A stretch of DNA of 64,000 bases from Oikopleura dioica (GCA_907165135.1 OU015569.1:6076001-6140000), one strand, 5' to 3'. Numbered from the stretch's first letter, positions 11,881-23,000 are shown. Numbers and translations are program-made. Notes: generated from the letters alone by a model not told the origin.

Positions 11881-12993
11881 TCAGTCTTCTTTGAGTTCTG
11901 CAGCGGTGTCGTAGCGAATATCTTAAAGGTCAAAAACGGAAATGGCGATGACACTCTTACCTGTGGCATATTCGCCAGCAGACTTCTTCCAGCCTCCGAG
12001 AAAATCGGTTTTTATTAATCGGTAGGCAAAGACGGCAATCATCAGGTTGAGAATATTAATGGAGATGAAAACGAGTGTCGTGTTGAAAGGGTGCTCGGGA
12101 TCGTTCAAGAACTTCCAAGTGTGGGCTGTGATGCGAGTGTGGAAGATCAAACGCACTCCACCGTAGCACAAAAGGTTCAACCATCGGAAGTTTGAGTAGA
12201 AGCTGAAATTGGAAGGAATATAAACTTTGCCATTTTCAATTATTCGAACCTGGAGTTTTTAGGGTTGCGGCCAGACATTTTCAAAATCATTCTTATATGA
12301 AGAGTAATGTTAGCTAGTTCGACGGCCAGTCCAACTGCAATTCCACCAACAAGCGCTTTGTGGTGGCCCAAGTAGAACAAGTGACCTTAAAGTTTAAACA
12401 GCTCGATTGGAACTCTTGAAAGCCTTCATTCTCACCGAACACAATTGCGTGGTGGACCAACAGATCAAGTGATTTCGAGAAGCCAGCTCCTTTGATCATG
12501 TCTATGGCATCGTAAAGGAAGTACCCAAAGGAGCAGCATGCCATTCGCATCACACTTTGATCGTAATTGTTCAGATCTCTGAAGAGCGCGGGGTTTCGAA
12601 TCAGAAGCACGACTGCCCAAACGCCTAGAAAGAGTTGTTGATTCTAGCTACTGGCTCTATCTTATTTGTATACTAACCTACTAAGATAGCATGAATAAGC
12701 GAGGTCCGTGTATTCTCAAACTTCCATTTTCTTATGGGATCAACTTCTGCTTGAATCTTTCTTGGAGTATGTTTGACGCCTATTTTTGTGATGCGAAGCC
12801 TATTTTTGTTTGCTGTTTTCAACAAAGAGTTCGTGATCACTTCCCTAGAGTAGCCATAATATGATGAAAATTTCTCGCGATGTAGATCCAAATCAAGAAC
12901 CACATTATAGTTAGGCCAAACATGTTCGCTACTTTTCGATTCTATTCGTGTCTTAATGATCGAAGTGTCAGATGCTTTTGTAGAGAAAATCAT
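11881..12993 (-). CDS. TLC-domain multipass membrane protein (TLCD1/2-like)
   Basis: The start at 12993 gives a hydrophilic N-terminal stretch of about 95 residues. The membrane domain follows: RTSLIHAILVG, then VVLLIRNPALF, then CSFGYFLYDAIDMI with DLLVHHAIV. The paired HH and the FLYD motif are characteristic of TLC domains. Later segments include WKFLNDPEHPFNTTLVFIS and NLMIAVFAYRLIKTDFLGGW; the RLIKTDF ending is closest to TLCD1/TLCD2, which influence membrane phospholipid composition and fluidity. A final intron after EYAT leads to a short tail DIRYDTAAELKED and TGA at 11881-11883. The extended N-terminal region is longer than in vertebrate TLCD1/2, so subfamily assignment is tentative. 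Confidence 0.8.
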
Positions 12994-13314
12994 TTTAGTC
13001 GAGTAATAGAATAAGTGAAAATAATTTTTTTGTTAACGTCACGGGTAATCAAAAAATAAACTCAAGAGAAATGTGAACGAATTTCCGCGGAGAATCGATT
13101 AACTGCTGAAGAAGTGCTAGAAGTTTGACATGTGGTGGCATTGAAGAGAGTATGAGAGAATGTCAATTATTGCAGATTTGGGAGTTCCTATAAAATTACA
13201 GTTCTTTGAATTGGTGAAACGGGGTGAATACGGAATCGAACTTGGACAGTATTTTTTCAATATCTCTTTTTAATTTTAGAAGCTTGAGAACATGGCGAAG
13301 TCAGTGTTGCATTT
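12994..13314. other. Intergenic between UBE2V and the TLC-domain gene
   Basis: About 320 bases with no supported coding region. Presumably the UBE2V 3' UTR and the TLC-gene leader region. Confidence 0.5.
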
Positions 13315-13870
13315 TTACATGTAGCAAGAGCCCTCTGGCGGCTGCTTGAGCTTGAAAACAGTTCTATCAGTCATTTGTCGCCGAACTTCAGTCAGGACAG
13401 TCTTCATGGTGTAACTCGCATGCCAAGGTCGCAGGGAGCTCATTTTGCTGATGTCTAAGACAATTTCAAACTGTTTTCTAAGAGATTCAGTGGATTATTA
13501 CCAATGCTGCCGTTATTTTGATTGACACAGGGGAGGTTTATACGGTTGACGAAGGTGACAACCGGAGCTTGTGAAGGGTAGTTTTTGCCACAATGAATTC
13601 TAAGACTCTAAGAAAAGCAATCAGAAAAAAGGAGGATTGTTGGACTCACATAAATTCTATTTTCGAATGGCGTTTTAGCTGGACCTAAAATTGTTCCATT
13701 CCAGTCTGTTAAAGTCATGTCATCATCATCTTGGAGTCCCCAGCTACAAAAAAATTGAAATAATAATCTAAAGCGTCTACCTACCTGACAGTTCCGTCGC
13801 TGCTTCCTCCTTTCTGACCCTCTTCAAGCTCCTCTAGGAGTCGAAAGTTCCGAGGGACAGTACACGACAT
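13315..13870 (-). CDS. UBE2V: Ubiquitin-conjugating enzyme E2 variant
   Basis: The start at 13870 opens [20 protein letters not shown], almost the invariant UBE2V1/2 opening. It continues [20 protein letters not shown] and [16 protein letters not shown], then a central exon with [18 protein letters not shown], and ends QPPEGSCYM before TAA at 13315-13317. Like all UBE2V/Mms2 proteins it lacks the catalytic Cys motif of true E2s. The family pairs with UBE2N (Ubc13) to build K63-linked ubiquitin chains for DNA-damage tolerance and signalling. It lies 96 nt downstream of the MAEA stop, so the two may be co-transcribed. Four short introns. Length matches the family (about 145 residues). Confidence 0.95.
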
Positions 13871-13966
13871 ATACAAGAGCTCTTGGTGGTTAATGATTAG
13901 TTGAAAATGGTTGTCGAAAATTGAATTTGAATATAGAAATAGTGAAGTGAGAGAAGAGAAGAGAAT

Positions 13967-15276
13967 TTACAGAAGGTATACTTTTTTAAAATCTAACTTA
14001 GAAAAGGTTTCATTTGTTCGTGGACAAGTCATTGTATCGTCTGCTGGATTCGTGAGGAGATTGATTGCACGTTGGCCGTATACATTTCCATTGGGCAGCA
14101 TCAGCTTCAATTTAAGATAAGACAAAGTGGTCAGGGCTTGTATAGAGCTAGTACCGGAGGATTGTTCTCATTTATATCGTCCCCACTAGCAGCGCAGATG
14201 AATTGCGACTGCGTGCAATGAGAATACGGAAGCCGTTTTGCAATTGAATTTAAGAAGACAGAACAAACGGGGCACGAGTCGGATTGATGGTAATTTGAGT
14301 AGCACTGGTGTGTTTTTAAAGAGCTTAATCAAAGTAAACTAATCGAAGTTGATTCATCTTTACGCACCTTAATCCCGCCTCTAAAGTCGCCTCAAAAACG
14401 GAAACATCCGAAACTTGGTGAACTCTTAGAACATCGTTGCGACACATTTGGCAAAGAAACTCCCATCTGTCTTCGCTAGATAATGGATAGAGAAAAGTCA
14501 CAGAGGAGCATGTACCTGAATAAAGCTTTATATGCGCCAACATGTGTGGTCGGCTGAAAAACAAGAAGTGCCATCGCCCGTCCTAGCTCTGTCGACTTGG
14601 CAGATTGGGGAACGAGGTCTGTCATAAATTTTCTAGCGTACTCCATTGCCTCGATTCGTTTGTCCTCTGTTATCAGCGTTATAAAGTTCTGAAGACGGAG
14701 TTCCCATTCAAACCGCGACTTGATCTTACGCAGCCTCGATTTATTTTCAGCGCACCAGGCGAGACACTCTGCTGTGGACTGCTTCCGAAGCGACGCTTCC
14801 AAGTCTGTTATTTTGACAAAAAGGTTCGCGTTGACGAGATCGTTCAAGTTAAGAATCTGGGCAAGTTTGAGCGACGTCTCTTGATAGCCAAATTGGAAAA
14901 GATACTCCGTCAGCTGGCGATAGAATCGATCCGTGTTCCATGATTGAAGATTACTTTTAAATGACTGAAGATGATTCAATCTGTTCTTCAGAGCAGTACA
15001 CTCATTGTTTTGAGACATGGATATTTTCTTGACGCGCTCTCGAGCAGCATCAAGCTTCTTTTTAAACTCAGCTTTCTTCTTCGCAAATTTTTTTGGATTG
15101 TCGCGAAGCTTCTCTATTTCCGAAATGATCGTGTTCATATTCGTGACTTCTTTGTCGATAATACGTTGTCCGACGCGGAATTTTCTGTTCAGTGTTTCAT
15201 AGGGAACCCGAAGAAGAGAGAACTCCTGGACACGAATGCAGTCCTCAGTGTTGGTAGCTTCATCGAAGCTGACCAT
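13967..15276 (-). CDS. MAEA: MAEA, CTLH/GID E3 ubiquitin ligase RING subunit
   Basis: The start at 15276 (TTTTTTAG acceptor upstream) gives VPYETLNRKFRVGQRIIDKE, the family N-terminal coiled coil. LisH/CTLH regions follow: YLFQFGYQETSLKLAQILNL, AECLAWCAENKSRLRKIKS and LRLQNFITLITEDKRIEAM. After an intron the CRA region reads EDRWEFLCQMCRNDVLRVHQ. The degenerate RING has DSCPVCSVFLNSIAKRLPYS, HCTQSQFICAASGDDINENN, MLPNGNVYGQ and DDTMTCPRTNETFSKLDF, all MAEA hallmarks. It ends KKVYLL, TAA 13967-13969. With RMND5 it forms the catalytic heart of the CTLH E3 complex. The adjacent UBE2V gene makes a ubiquitin-themed pair. Confidence 0.95.
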
Positions 15277-15522
15277 TTTGTTCCGAGAACTAAAAAATCA
15301 AGACTGCCTGAGAATTTTCGTAGACAATATATTGAACTTTGACTTAGATGAGATTAAATTTGAAACTCTGCAGCAGAAAGCAGTAAAGATCGGAGTTAAC
15401 GTAGGACAGTCTTGAATTTCCATTTATTGCACAAACCAGAAGGTTAAAAAATAAGACCTAATAGACACAAAAGGACAGTAAGAAAAGAATATGCTAAAAT
15501 TGTTCTTAACAATGTTTAAAAT

Positions 15523-16298
15523 TTAAAGGTAGGATTGCGCTTCTCTATTAAGAAGAGTGAGCGCAGTTAATATGGCTAAAACGGCCCACTTGATCTTCGG
15601 ATAGTCATTCATTATAATAGTGACCATTCCGACATACGGAGCCATCGCTTTTGCTCGTCCGACGACGTCCTTCGGCCGGATCCACATTTGGCCTCGATTG
15701 TAGAGAGCTCGATCATCAACACTGTTGTTGTCGCCCTATGATTGGTATTACGTTATAGCCGATAACTTACAGGTAAACAGCATTACCTTGGTAAGAAGCT
15801 TGACTTCGCCAGTTTCTGTGTTTTCGTGACGTTTCAGGACTCTGTGCACAATCGGAATATCTCTACCCTCTATTTTGAAGACAACAATCTCGCCGGCATC
15901 AATTGGTTCCTTATCATCTGATTACTGGATGATGCCAAAGAAAAACTCACCTTTCGGTCGTGATACAGAAAAAGTAAGTCGCCTCGATAAAAGGCAGGTT
16001 CCATCGAGCCAGACAAAACAACGACAATAGGCGACTCTGAGAATGAATGCTCAAGTACCAATCTGCTTATTAATGATGACTCTACCTGTTCCAGATAAGA
16101 CGAAAAGACCTTTCCAGACCATAAGAGCGGAGGACACAATCATCGCAAAGTTAAGAAACTAAAATGAGACGTATAAGATACGAAAAAGGGCTTGGACCCA
16201 ACCTGGTAATAAACTTGACGTTTGTTCATCCGCCGGACGTCTGAGAAGGTGTCCGACTCCCAGACACCCTGGAACCAGTCTGATATGAATCCCAGCAT
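15523..16298 (-). CDS. SEC11: Signal peptidase complex catalytic subunit SEC11
   Basis: The start at 16298 is immediately preceded by GATAGATTTAG, a probable trans-splice acceptor. The N-terminus [20 protein letters not shown] precedes [11 protein letters not shown], a membrane segment ([17 protein letters not shown]), and the catalytic [19 protein letters not shown] with Ser in the GSM motif. His is in [12 protein letters not shown] and Asp in [15 protein letters not shown]. These are the SEC11 Ser-His-Asp residues of the ER signal peptidase, which removes signal peptides in the ER lumen. The C-terminus [20 protein letters not shown] ends at TAA 15523-15525. Length and residue order fit SEC11A/C. 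Several introns under 60 nt. Confidence 0.95.
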
Positions 16299-16414
16299 CT
16301 AAATCTATCCTTTGAGACGAAGAAAGAATTAAAATGAAAATCCAAGGAATAATTATGTGAATTAAGTTGAGAGTGGGATTTCAGATTGAAAGTTTGAAGT
16401 GGAGATGTTAATTT

Positions 16415-17535
16415 TTATAAAAATAAATCTTGGAAGAACTCATCGTATTCTTGCTCCTTGGTTTTCTCCTCTTCGACGTTTACGGGCTTGCTCCAAATCG
16501 CATCTGGATCGGTTTCCTCGGCGCCGAGTTCCTCTTCGTCTTCCTTGATTTTTGCTGAATTTCTCTGTCTGTTTTGCGCTTCTTGGCGGAATCAGGATCA
16601 GATTTGACCTCTGCTTCTTCTTCGGCCTTGCGTTTCTTCCTAGCGAGAGCGTTTTGTTCTTTTGTAATAGCCTCCTGTTGCTCTTGCAAGAGCGTAACGC
16701 GATTTTTCGCTCTTCTTATTTCTGTATATTTTGTGTTATGATTTAGTTTTGCGCTAAATATTATTTACTTATCAGATTTAAAATGTAATCGAACCTGCAC
16801 TCGGCACAGAGTCGAACTTTGACAAGTGCCATTTTCTTTTTATCGTTTTCAGCATATCCAAACGGAACTTCCCAAGTTCTAAGGCCTTCAGTTTCGGAAC
16901 ATGTTTTCTTCTGTGCACAGATAAATTGGCCTTTTCCCTCGATCACTTCTTTTTCAATGCGCCAGCGGAATGCAATGCGATTCTCTATAAAAACCGCTTA
17001 GTTGTGTTATTTCATGGTTTTGAAACTTGCTTTTATAGTAAGTCAAGTCCGTTATTGCGTATTCTTTGAACAGCTTGTCCCAGTATTTCTTCGCGATTCT
17101 TTGTTCCCACGAAAGTGACTTTGGATTCTCTTCGTCACCGTCGCCGTCCTCCCACAAAAACTTGTGGTTCTCCTTTACCACGTCAATGTCTCTTTTGAAT
17201 TTTGTCTTGTCTGGTCGCATCGCCTTTCTACCTATAATTTGTGCTGGTCGTTGCCTTGCTGTAACAATTTACCTGCACTGCCATGGTAAGATAGATAGTT
17301 ATTAACAAGAGTCTTATGACGATCAAAAGCACTCTGAATATTCATCCCTGCTTTTTTTACTTTTGGTTTTTCAACAGGTTCTTCGATCGGCATTCCATTC
17401 AAGCGTCTTTTAGTTGGTTTCAGGTTGTTTTCTGACTCCTTAATTCTCTGTTAGCGTCTGTTGATTATGTCACAGCCTTACGCTTGGCAGTTTTTTCATA
17501 AATTTGCTTGAGGAGTAATGAGAAGATCTCGACAT
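16415..17535 (-). CDS. FRA10AC1: FRA10AC1 homologue
   Basis: Recognisable blocks in family order: FDRHKTLVNNYLSYHG, DIDVVKENHKFLWEDG, WEQRIAKKYWDKLFKEYAIT, GKGQFICAQK, TWEVPFGYAENDKKKMALVK, VRLCAECRFD, then a basic Lys/Glu-rich tail ending QEYDEFFQDLFL, the family's conserved C-terminus. The product is a nuclear protein associated with spliceosomes in vertebrates; its exact role is unclear. The ATG at 17535 follows the preceding gene's stop (17538-17540) with only two bases between. A first intron separates MSRSSHYSSSKFMKKLPS from the next exon. Stop at 16415-16417. See the finding on this junction. Confidence 0.92.
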
Positions 17536-17537
17536 GA

Positions 17538-18373
17538 TTAGTTTTTGAATTGATACTGTGACTGATGCTGTTGCGTTGGTTGTTGTTGTTGATGCTGCTT
17601 CGGTTGATGTTGCTGAAGCTGTTGTTGATGTAAGGTCGTTTGTTGATGATGCTGTTGCGGCCTAGTGACGATTTGTTCCTAAAAAGATAGTATTCTTAAG
17701 CTATGTGAAGGATGTACCTGTAGTTTGACTGGGACTTTGGGAACTTTTTGAATTTGCGCGGCACTCAAGTGAAAGACTGCGAGGTTGATGAGCTCTTTAT
17801 GGACGTTCTCCGGACTGAAATTTTCATAAATAGACGCTTTATTATATTTCTCGTAACCTTTCCGGATGCTCCAGCTCCGGAATAGACTTGAATAAGAGAA
17901 TAAGGACGTTGGAAACGTAAAGAATAGTATCCAAAAGAGTGTCAAGACTTCGATCGATGTTTGGTACGTCGCCGTTTTGAAGATGCTTAAAGATACGATC
18001 GAAAAGTAATAGCTCCAACGTTTCTTACAGTTTCAATATTTGTTGAAATGTCTTTTAGTCGTTCTCCGATAAGCGAAAAGTGGGACGCGAGGAGGGTAAA
18101 AACGGAAACGGGCTGAGACTGAATGCCACTTTGAAGCGGTGGAATAATCTGTTGATCAAGAGCGGGTGCTAATCGTCGAGCTTGATTGAGAGCTTGTCTG
18201 GCTTGTTGATTCTTGATTTGATTTCTTGACAGTTGATGAGTGTTCTGCTGATAAACTGGTCTTTGTTGGAATGACTTCTGCTGGGGCTGAGCGGTCTCGT
18301 TTTGCGTCTTCTGCGAAGACTCCTCGGACGTAGTCAAATTCTGCAAAAAATCCAGCGACTGCTCATTGGACAT
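17538..18373 (-). CDS. Glutamine-rich protein, unrecognised (Mediator-like composition)
   Basis: The ATG at 18373 is directly preceded by AAATTTAG. The N-terminus is Ser/Gln/Thr-rich (NETAQPQQKSFQQRPVYQQN). A helical middle follows: LAPALDQQIIPPLQSG, LLASHFSLIGERLKDISTN, then, after a short intron, VPNIDRSLDTLLDTILYVSN and VHKELINLAVFHLSAAQI. The last exon is a His/Gln repeat ending QHQSQYQFKN. I do not recognise the family with confidence. A small helical domain with Gln-rich ends would suit a Mediator or other transcription co-activator subunit (MED29 is one guess), but that is only composition. It is the middle gene of a probable operon between TMA16 and FRA10AC1. Confidence 0.75.
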
Positions 18374-18416
18374 CTAAATTTAAGAATAATTAATCGGGCA
18401 CTGGTACGCTTGGGCT
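18374..18416 (-). promoter_or_regulatory. Intercistronic region with trans-splice acceptor
   Basis: Only 43 bases separate the TMA16 stop from the ATG of the Gln-rich gene. They end in TTAAATTTAG right against the ATG. In tunicate operons such spacers carry the spliced-leader acceptor for the downstream cistron. This is an inference from spacing and sequence. Confidence 0.6.
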
Positions 18417-19027
18417 TTATAATTCGACAGAAGAATTAATATCAAGCGCCTGGGTCGTCCATTTCTTCGTTTTCAGCCGCGGCATCGAGTCGAATTCCCC
18501 GTCCCACTCTAACCATTCTTCGAGACTCTGTAAGAATGTTTCTTTATTCCGGCAAAATAATCTTGCTTCACCTTGAAATTAAAAAGGTTTGGGCCTTCCA
18601 GTCCAGATGAATCAATAAGCTGCCGTTCTTTAAGAACTAGGGCGTTGATGTTTGCTTTAAAATTCTTATTTTTGAGCAAAAGTTGATCCAAAATACCTAA
18701 TCTACTTCCTGTTGTTTTTCGTTTGAGAATTTGATTAGTTTCGCTTATTTGGTTGAGTTCTTCGTCGAATCTATGCAGATACTTTCTGAAGAAGTCCTGT
18801 GCATCTGCCTTGGTAAAATCCTTCAAGTCTACAAGTCGCTCGCGCATTTCATCCTGATACCACTTAAACATCGATATTTTGGCGGCAATTTGTTCTGCCT
18901 TTCGGTCTTCTTTCAGCTGCAATCGTTCCTCGCGTATTTTCGCACCAGCCAGTTTTAAAGCTTTTCTTGAATTAGGATGTGGGGATTTTTTCTTCGCATT
19001 TTTTTGAATTTTGCCCGTCGTTTTCAT
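18417..19027 (-). CDS. TMA16: TMA16, ribosome-biogenesis associated protein
   Basis: The ATG at 19027 is preceded by GACTATCAG/A. The sequence gives PHPNSRKALKLAGAKIREER (family: HP.SRKA), KISMFKWYQDEM, DAQDFFRKYLHRFDEELNQI and an extended basic helical region. After a 45-nt intron it ends in SLEEWLEWDGEFDSMPRLKT, matching the Trp/Asp-rich segment near the TMA16 C-terminus. TMA16 binds pre-60S ribosomal particles in the nucleolus. Length (about 190 residues) matches the family. It is the first gene of a likely three-gene operon, and its start lies 115 nt after the stop of the receptor gene. Confidence 0.9.
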
Positions 19028-19142
19028 TCTGATAGTCAAACAAGGAAAAATAATTCGACTTGAAATTTATTTGCACAATGAAAATAAGGCACGTAAGGAA
19101 GCAATCTGGATAGGAGAAAAATTTTTACAGAAAATAGGAAAT

Positions 19143-21172
19143 TCAGTAAGGGTGCGCTTGTTTGGGGAAGAGAGGGGTCCTGTTTTGTTGATCGTCGTTC
19201 GGCGTTGACGTGAAAAAGTTGGTGGAGGGATGGAAAGGCATCGGGTAATGTTGCAGTGGAGTGGAAGTTGAAGAAGTCTAAAAACGGAATATGAGATCGC
19301 CGAGAGAAGAGTCCAGTTCTCACCCAGTTCAGAGGATAGGCAGGTTGAGGGAAGGTGGAACGATACTGAGAATAGTCCTGAGGAATGTACGAGTAGGTCA
19401 TGTTGTTCACGTTGCGCTTGAGTTGCTCTTCGTATTTTCGCTGCTCTTCCGCCAACTGTTCTTCGCGAAGGGTCTGTTCTTCTCGCTCTTTTTGATTTTT
19501 GAGGAATAAAGAGCTCTTGGAAGCTATAAACTCGCAAATATCGGTGCCAGCCGCTTTCATATCCTCTATCAAGTCAGATTCAAGCTTCGCGACAGTCTTC
19601 TTTATTCTGACCATTGGGAGCCGCGAGGAGGGATCGTCGCACCAGCAGTCAACCTAAATAGATTAAAAAAACACGTGAACAGAATAATATCTCGAACCTG
19701 CAATTTGGCTAGGATTCGAGTTGCTGAATCTAAGTTCCATTTGGGATTATGAGTTGGCCGCATTTTTCTGTCGCAGATTATGTTTTCCATTTCTTGAAAT
19801 TGCGGATCTGCAGAGACCACGTCGAAAAACGCTGGCTCGTAAAATAGGCCCTCATCTAAAAAGGAGATATTTGTAGAAGTAACAATCAATAACAAACCGT
19901 CTCCAACAGGAATGCATCGAGTAATCTCCCAAATGAGTAGGCCAAGAGCATAGACATCGGCCCTTTGAAAGGCAGTGAAATCCTTTAAATTGATTGTTTC
20001 AGCCAGTATTTCTGGTGCCATGTAGCGGCGAGTTCCAATTTTAATCTTGGGAAAGCTATTGCCAAAATCGGCTTTTCCATCTGGATTACGCTTAACTGCC
20101 ATTCCAAAATCAGCGACGCAACATGTTAGATCATTTTTCACGAGAATATTTCGCGACTTGATATCTCTGTGAGCGATGGCAACTTTGTATTTGCCTTGAT
20201 TCTGATCTCCAAAGGGCGAGTGGCCATCAATACCGCAGTGCAAGTGGACGAGGCCAGAGAGAGCGGAGTTGAGTAAACGGACGGCGATGAGTTTGTCGAT
20301 CTTTTCGACTCGAAGAAAGTCATAGAGGCTTCCAAGCTGATGATAAGCAGTAATCAGAAGCAGTTCTGTGTATCCATGGTCGCAAGAACGCATATCCGCT
20401 CCGATGAAATCCAAAATATTCAAATGGCGAAGCATACTCGTCGCATAAATGTTCGTTTCTCGATAAAAGGACTCTCCTTCTGTAGACTTCACACATTTGA
20501 TCGCGACCGTTCGTCCTTTAAAGCTCGCTTTCCACACCTCTCCGTACCGTCCCTTTCCGATGGGCTGTCCTGTGAAGCATGTCTTGCCAAGGTCCTTTGT
20601 AATTGTTCGTAGGAGCACTTCTGGGTCACCTTGTCCACTACCAGAAGTCTCATCAATCGCCGAGGTCGTCGTGTTCGCATGATCCACAGTTGATTCCAAC
20701 GGGACTCGCTCTTCTGCACTACTGTGATGCTTTTTCAGAAGATTTTTCACTCGACCGAGACAGTTACGTTTGATAGCAACTACGGAGAGAATAACGATTA
20801 TAAAACCGCCGCAGATACCTAAGTAAAAGTTAACGCTGGTGACTATTTTGGCATCATACTTATAACGAGTTTGAGAACGTTTGCTTGGTCGGAGTAAATA
20901 GAAACGTTAGATTCGGAAACGGCATTTTTTACATTGTTGCACAAGTCTTCTTTACAGCAGTCAACATGGGTTGAAGAACCTTTTATCGAGTTAAACGCGC
21001 AAACGCCGCGGTGAAGCAAATTGTCATGATCTAGACATCTTCTCTCCGAGCCTCCATCTGTATAATACGTAACGCAAGTGCCTTCGGTCGTACAAAAACC
21101 AGTCTCGGGGCAGTCAGGCTGGTCACAAACGCACAACACACTCATAACATCGAGAAAACAATCTGATTTCAA
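19143..21172 (-). CDS. TGF-beta/BMP type I receptor Ser/Thr kinase with extra C-terminal tail
   Basis: The cysteine-rich ectodomain (VLCVCDQPDCPETGFCTTEG ... THVDCCKEDLCNN) is followed by a membrane segment (IVTSVNFYLGICGGFIIVIL), a short GS box (TSGSGQGDPEVLLRTI) and a full kinase. Kinase motifs are GKGRYGEVW, VAIK, IAHRDIKSRNILVKND, ADFGMAV and GTRRYMAPE. The ectodomain layout and the GS box mark a type I (ALK) receptor that phosphorylates R-Smads. Family members end soon after the RIKKTL helix; here RIKKTVAKLESDLIEDMKA continues with a Glu/Arg-rich helix (KEREEQTLREEQLAEEQRKY) and a Tyr/Pro/Ser/Thr-rich tail to TGA 19143-19145. The signal peptide exon was not found; the first in-frame ATG is at 21145. 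The GS box TSGSGQGD diverges from TTSGSGSGLP. Confidence 0.88.
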
Positions 21173-21423
21173 TGTAAGTGTATTAATTTTTACTTTTGAT
21201 TGGGTTTTATATTACGCTGGCATTATTTGAAGTAGTAAATGCCGTGAGCGTCAGAGAAGAAGAGGTTTTTCAAAAATTTCTAGATCTGAAGAAAGAACGT
21301 GTAAATCAATCAACAAAAGAATTTGGGCACATTGAATAAATTTATACTACTTTTCATGTTCGGAAGCTCATTCGCGGCTTCTGCTTGCGCTAGAAAAGAC
21401 GGTTTGCTTTTATATATTCCGGA

Positions 21424-23000
21424 CTATTTTACTTGTTGTCGTTTGAGGTCGCGTTTGTTAAGGTCATATTCTAGTTTCTTTTGTTTTTCGGGATCTTGTT
21501 CTTCGAACATTTTCTTGTACTCTTCCCTGCGTGTTTCTTCCTTCTTTCGAGCAAGTTCTTCTTGCCTTTCTTGGTGTCGGATTCTATCTTGCGCTTCAGC
21601 TTGCTTCGCGCGGCGTTTCTTGTGCTTTTCGTAAGCCTCTAACATTACAGTTGCCCACAGAATGCTCTTGCAGAAATAAATACCTTTTCCAAGGCTAAAT
21701 TTAGCAAGTTGATCAACAAAGTAGACAGCCAGTTTCAAAAATTGAGTCGCATTCTGTTGAACATCCTTCATGTCAAAGACGAATATACAAACTTTGGAGA
21801 TAGGTTCAGACTCTTCACCGTCGGGCACTCGAGGTCCAACGAAACTGTCCGAAACGTGAAGAGAGATCAGCGAGTCTTTAGCAGAAGCAAATAGGTTGCA
21901 CATCTAGAATTCATTTTTAAAGTGCATTAAAGAGTCCCTCACCTTCTTATCGAAGACAGACAATGAATCCACTGTTTCAGCTACGTAAGACATATTTGAA
22001 AGGCCGAGCTTATCCGCGGAACGGATCTTATCGGCACAAAATGTTCCAACGTCTGGATAGTTCTCGAAGACCTCCTTGACAGTTGATGACTTTCCCACGA
22101 CAAAACAGAGAGGCTCAATCTTCTCCATCGTAAATTTAAGAATCATTCTGTCGGAAGTCGGTTGAATATACTAGAAAGTATATTCATCGATTTTCGAACA
22201 TCAATATCGCTTTCAATACCGTTGAATAGATAGCACTCATAGCATCCTGGCGTTTATTTAATCGAAGTGTCGCAAGAAGACCGTCAACATTCATTCTTCC
22301 AGAGCACCAGATACTGAAAACATGATCCGCATCTCTAGTCATCTGCAAAGACGAAACTGGTTCTTTTTGCATGCGATCATCACCAACGAGGGCAAATTGA
22401 CTCTCCAAGAAAGGCTTCGTTCAAGAATTAATTGCTGTAACAGCATTTTGGACATACCTGGGCAGTGCCGAACCAATCAGTAGCAATAGTTCCGTTTGTA
22501 AGTCTTCCATAAACGTAGTTAACAATGTAAATGACGATAATAGCGGATAGTCCGTATTCGATTGTGTAAACTGGTTTAACAGGTCGAGCATTTTTTGGCA
22601 CTTCGTTCACATTGATTACTTTCAAATCGTCACTCGGCTTAGAATCTTGAAATGTCAGCTATTACAAAAGAAAACAGATAAATTTAGTACTGGTAGGTAT
22701 GTTTTCGAATTCATCGGGGTCTAACTCTTCGTCAGTTCTATCCATCATTTCATGGCCAACATCGACACCTTCACTGAACTCGTTGAAATCAACTGGCTCG
22801 TCATCATCGATTTCTTCGATCACTGCTTCCTCGTCAACAGTTGCGGGCACATCATCCTTTGAGAAATAATATCAGAAACTCCTGCGATTCCTTGACTACT
22901 GAAATCAAGGAAGACTAACCTCGTCACCATTGAATGCTGCGAAATCATCCTGCGCATACGCAAAAGCGAAAAGAAAGAAAAGAAACGATGCTAACTTCAT
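21424..23000 (-). CDS. CCDC47: CCDC47 (calumin), ER multipass-translocon PAT complex subunit
   Basis: The start at 23000 encodes a signal peptide (MKLASFLFFLFAFAYA), then an acidic luminal stretch (EEAVIEEIDDDEPVDFNEFS), a membrane helix (YGLSAIIVIYIVNYVYGRLT) and a cytosolic domain: ESQFALVGDD, VFSIWCSGRMNVDGLL, RLNKRQDAM, EKIEPLCFVVGK and ISLHVSDSFVGPRV. The C-terminus is a Lys/Arg/Glu-rich coiled coil containing EEQDPEKQKKLEYDLNKRDL, as in CCDC47. The protein chaperones insertion of multipass membrane proteins with Asterix at the translocon. All family landmarks are present. TAG at 21424-21426. Confidence 0.95.
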
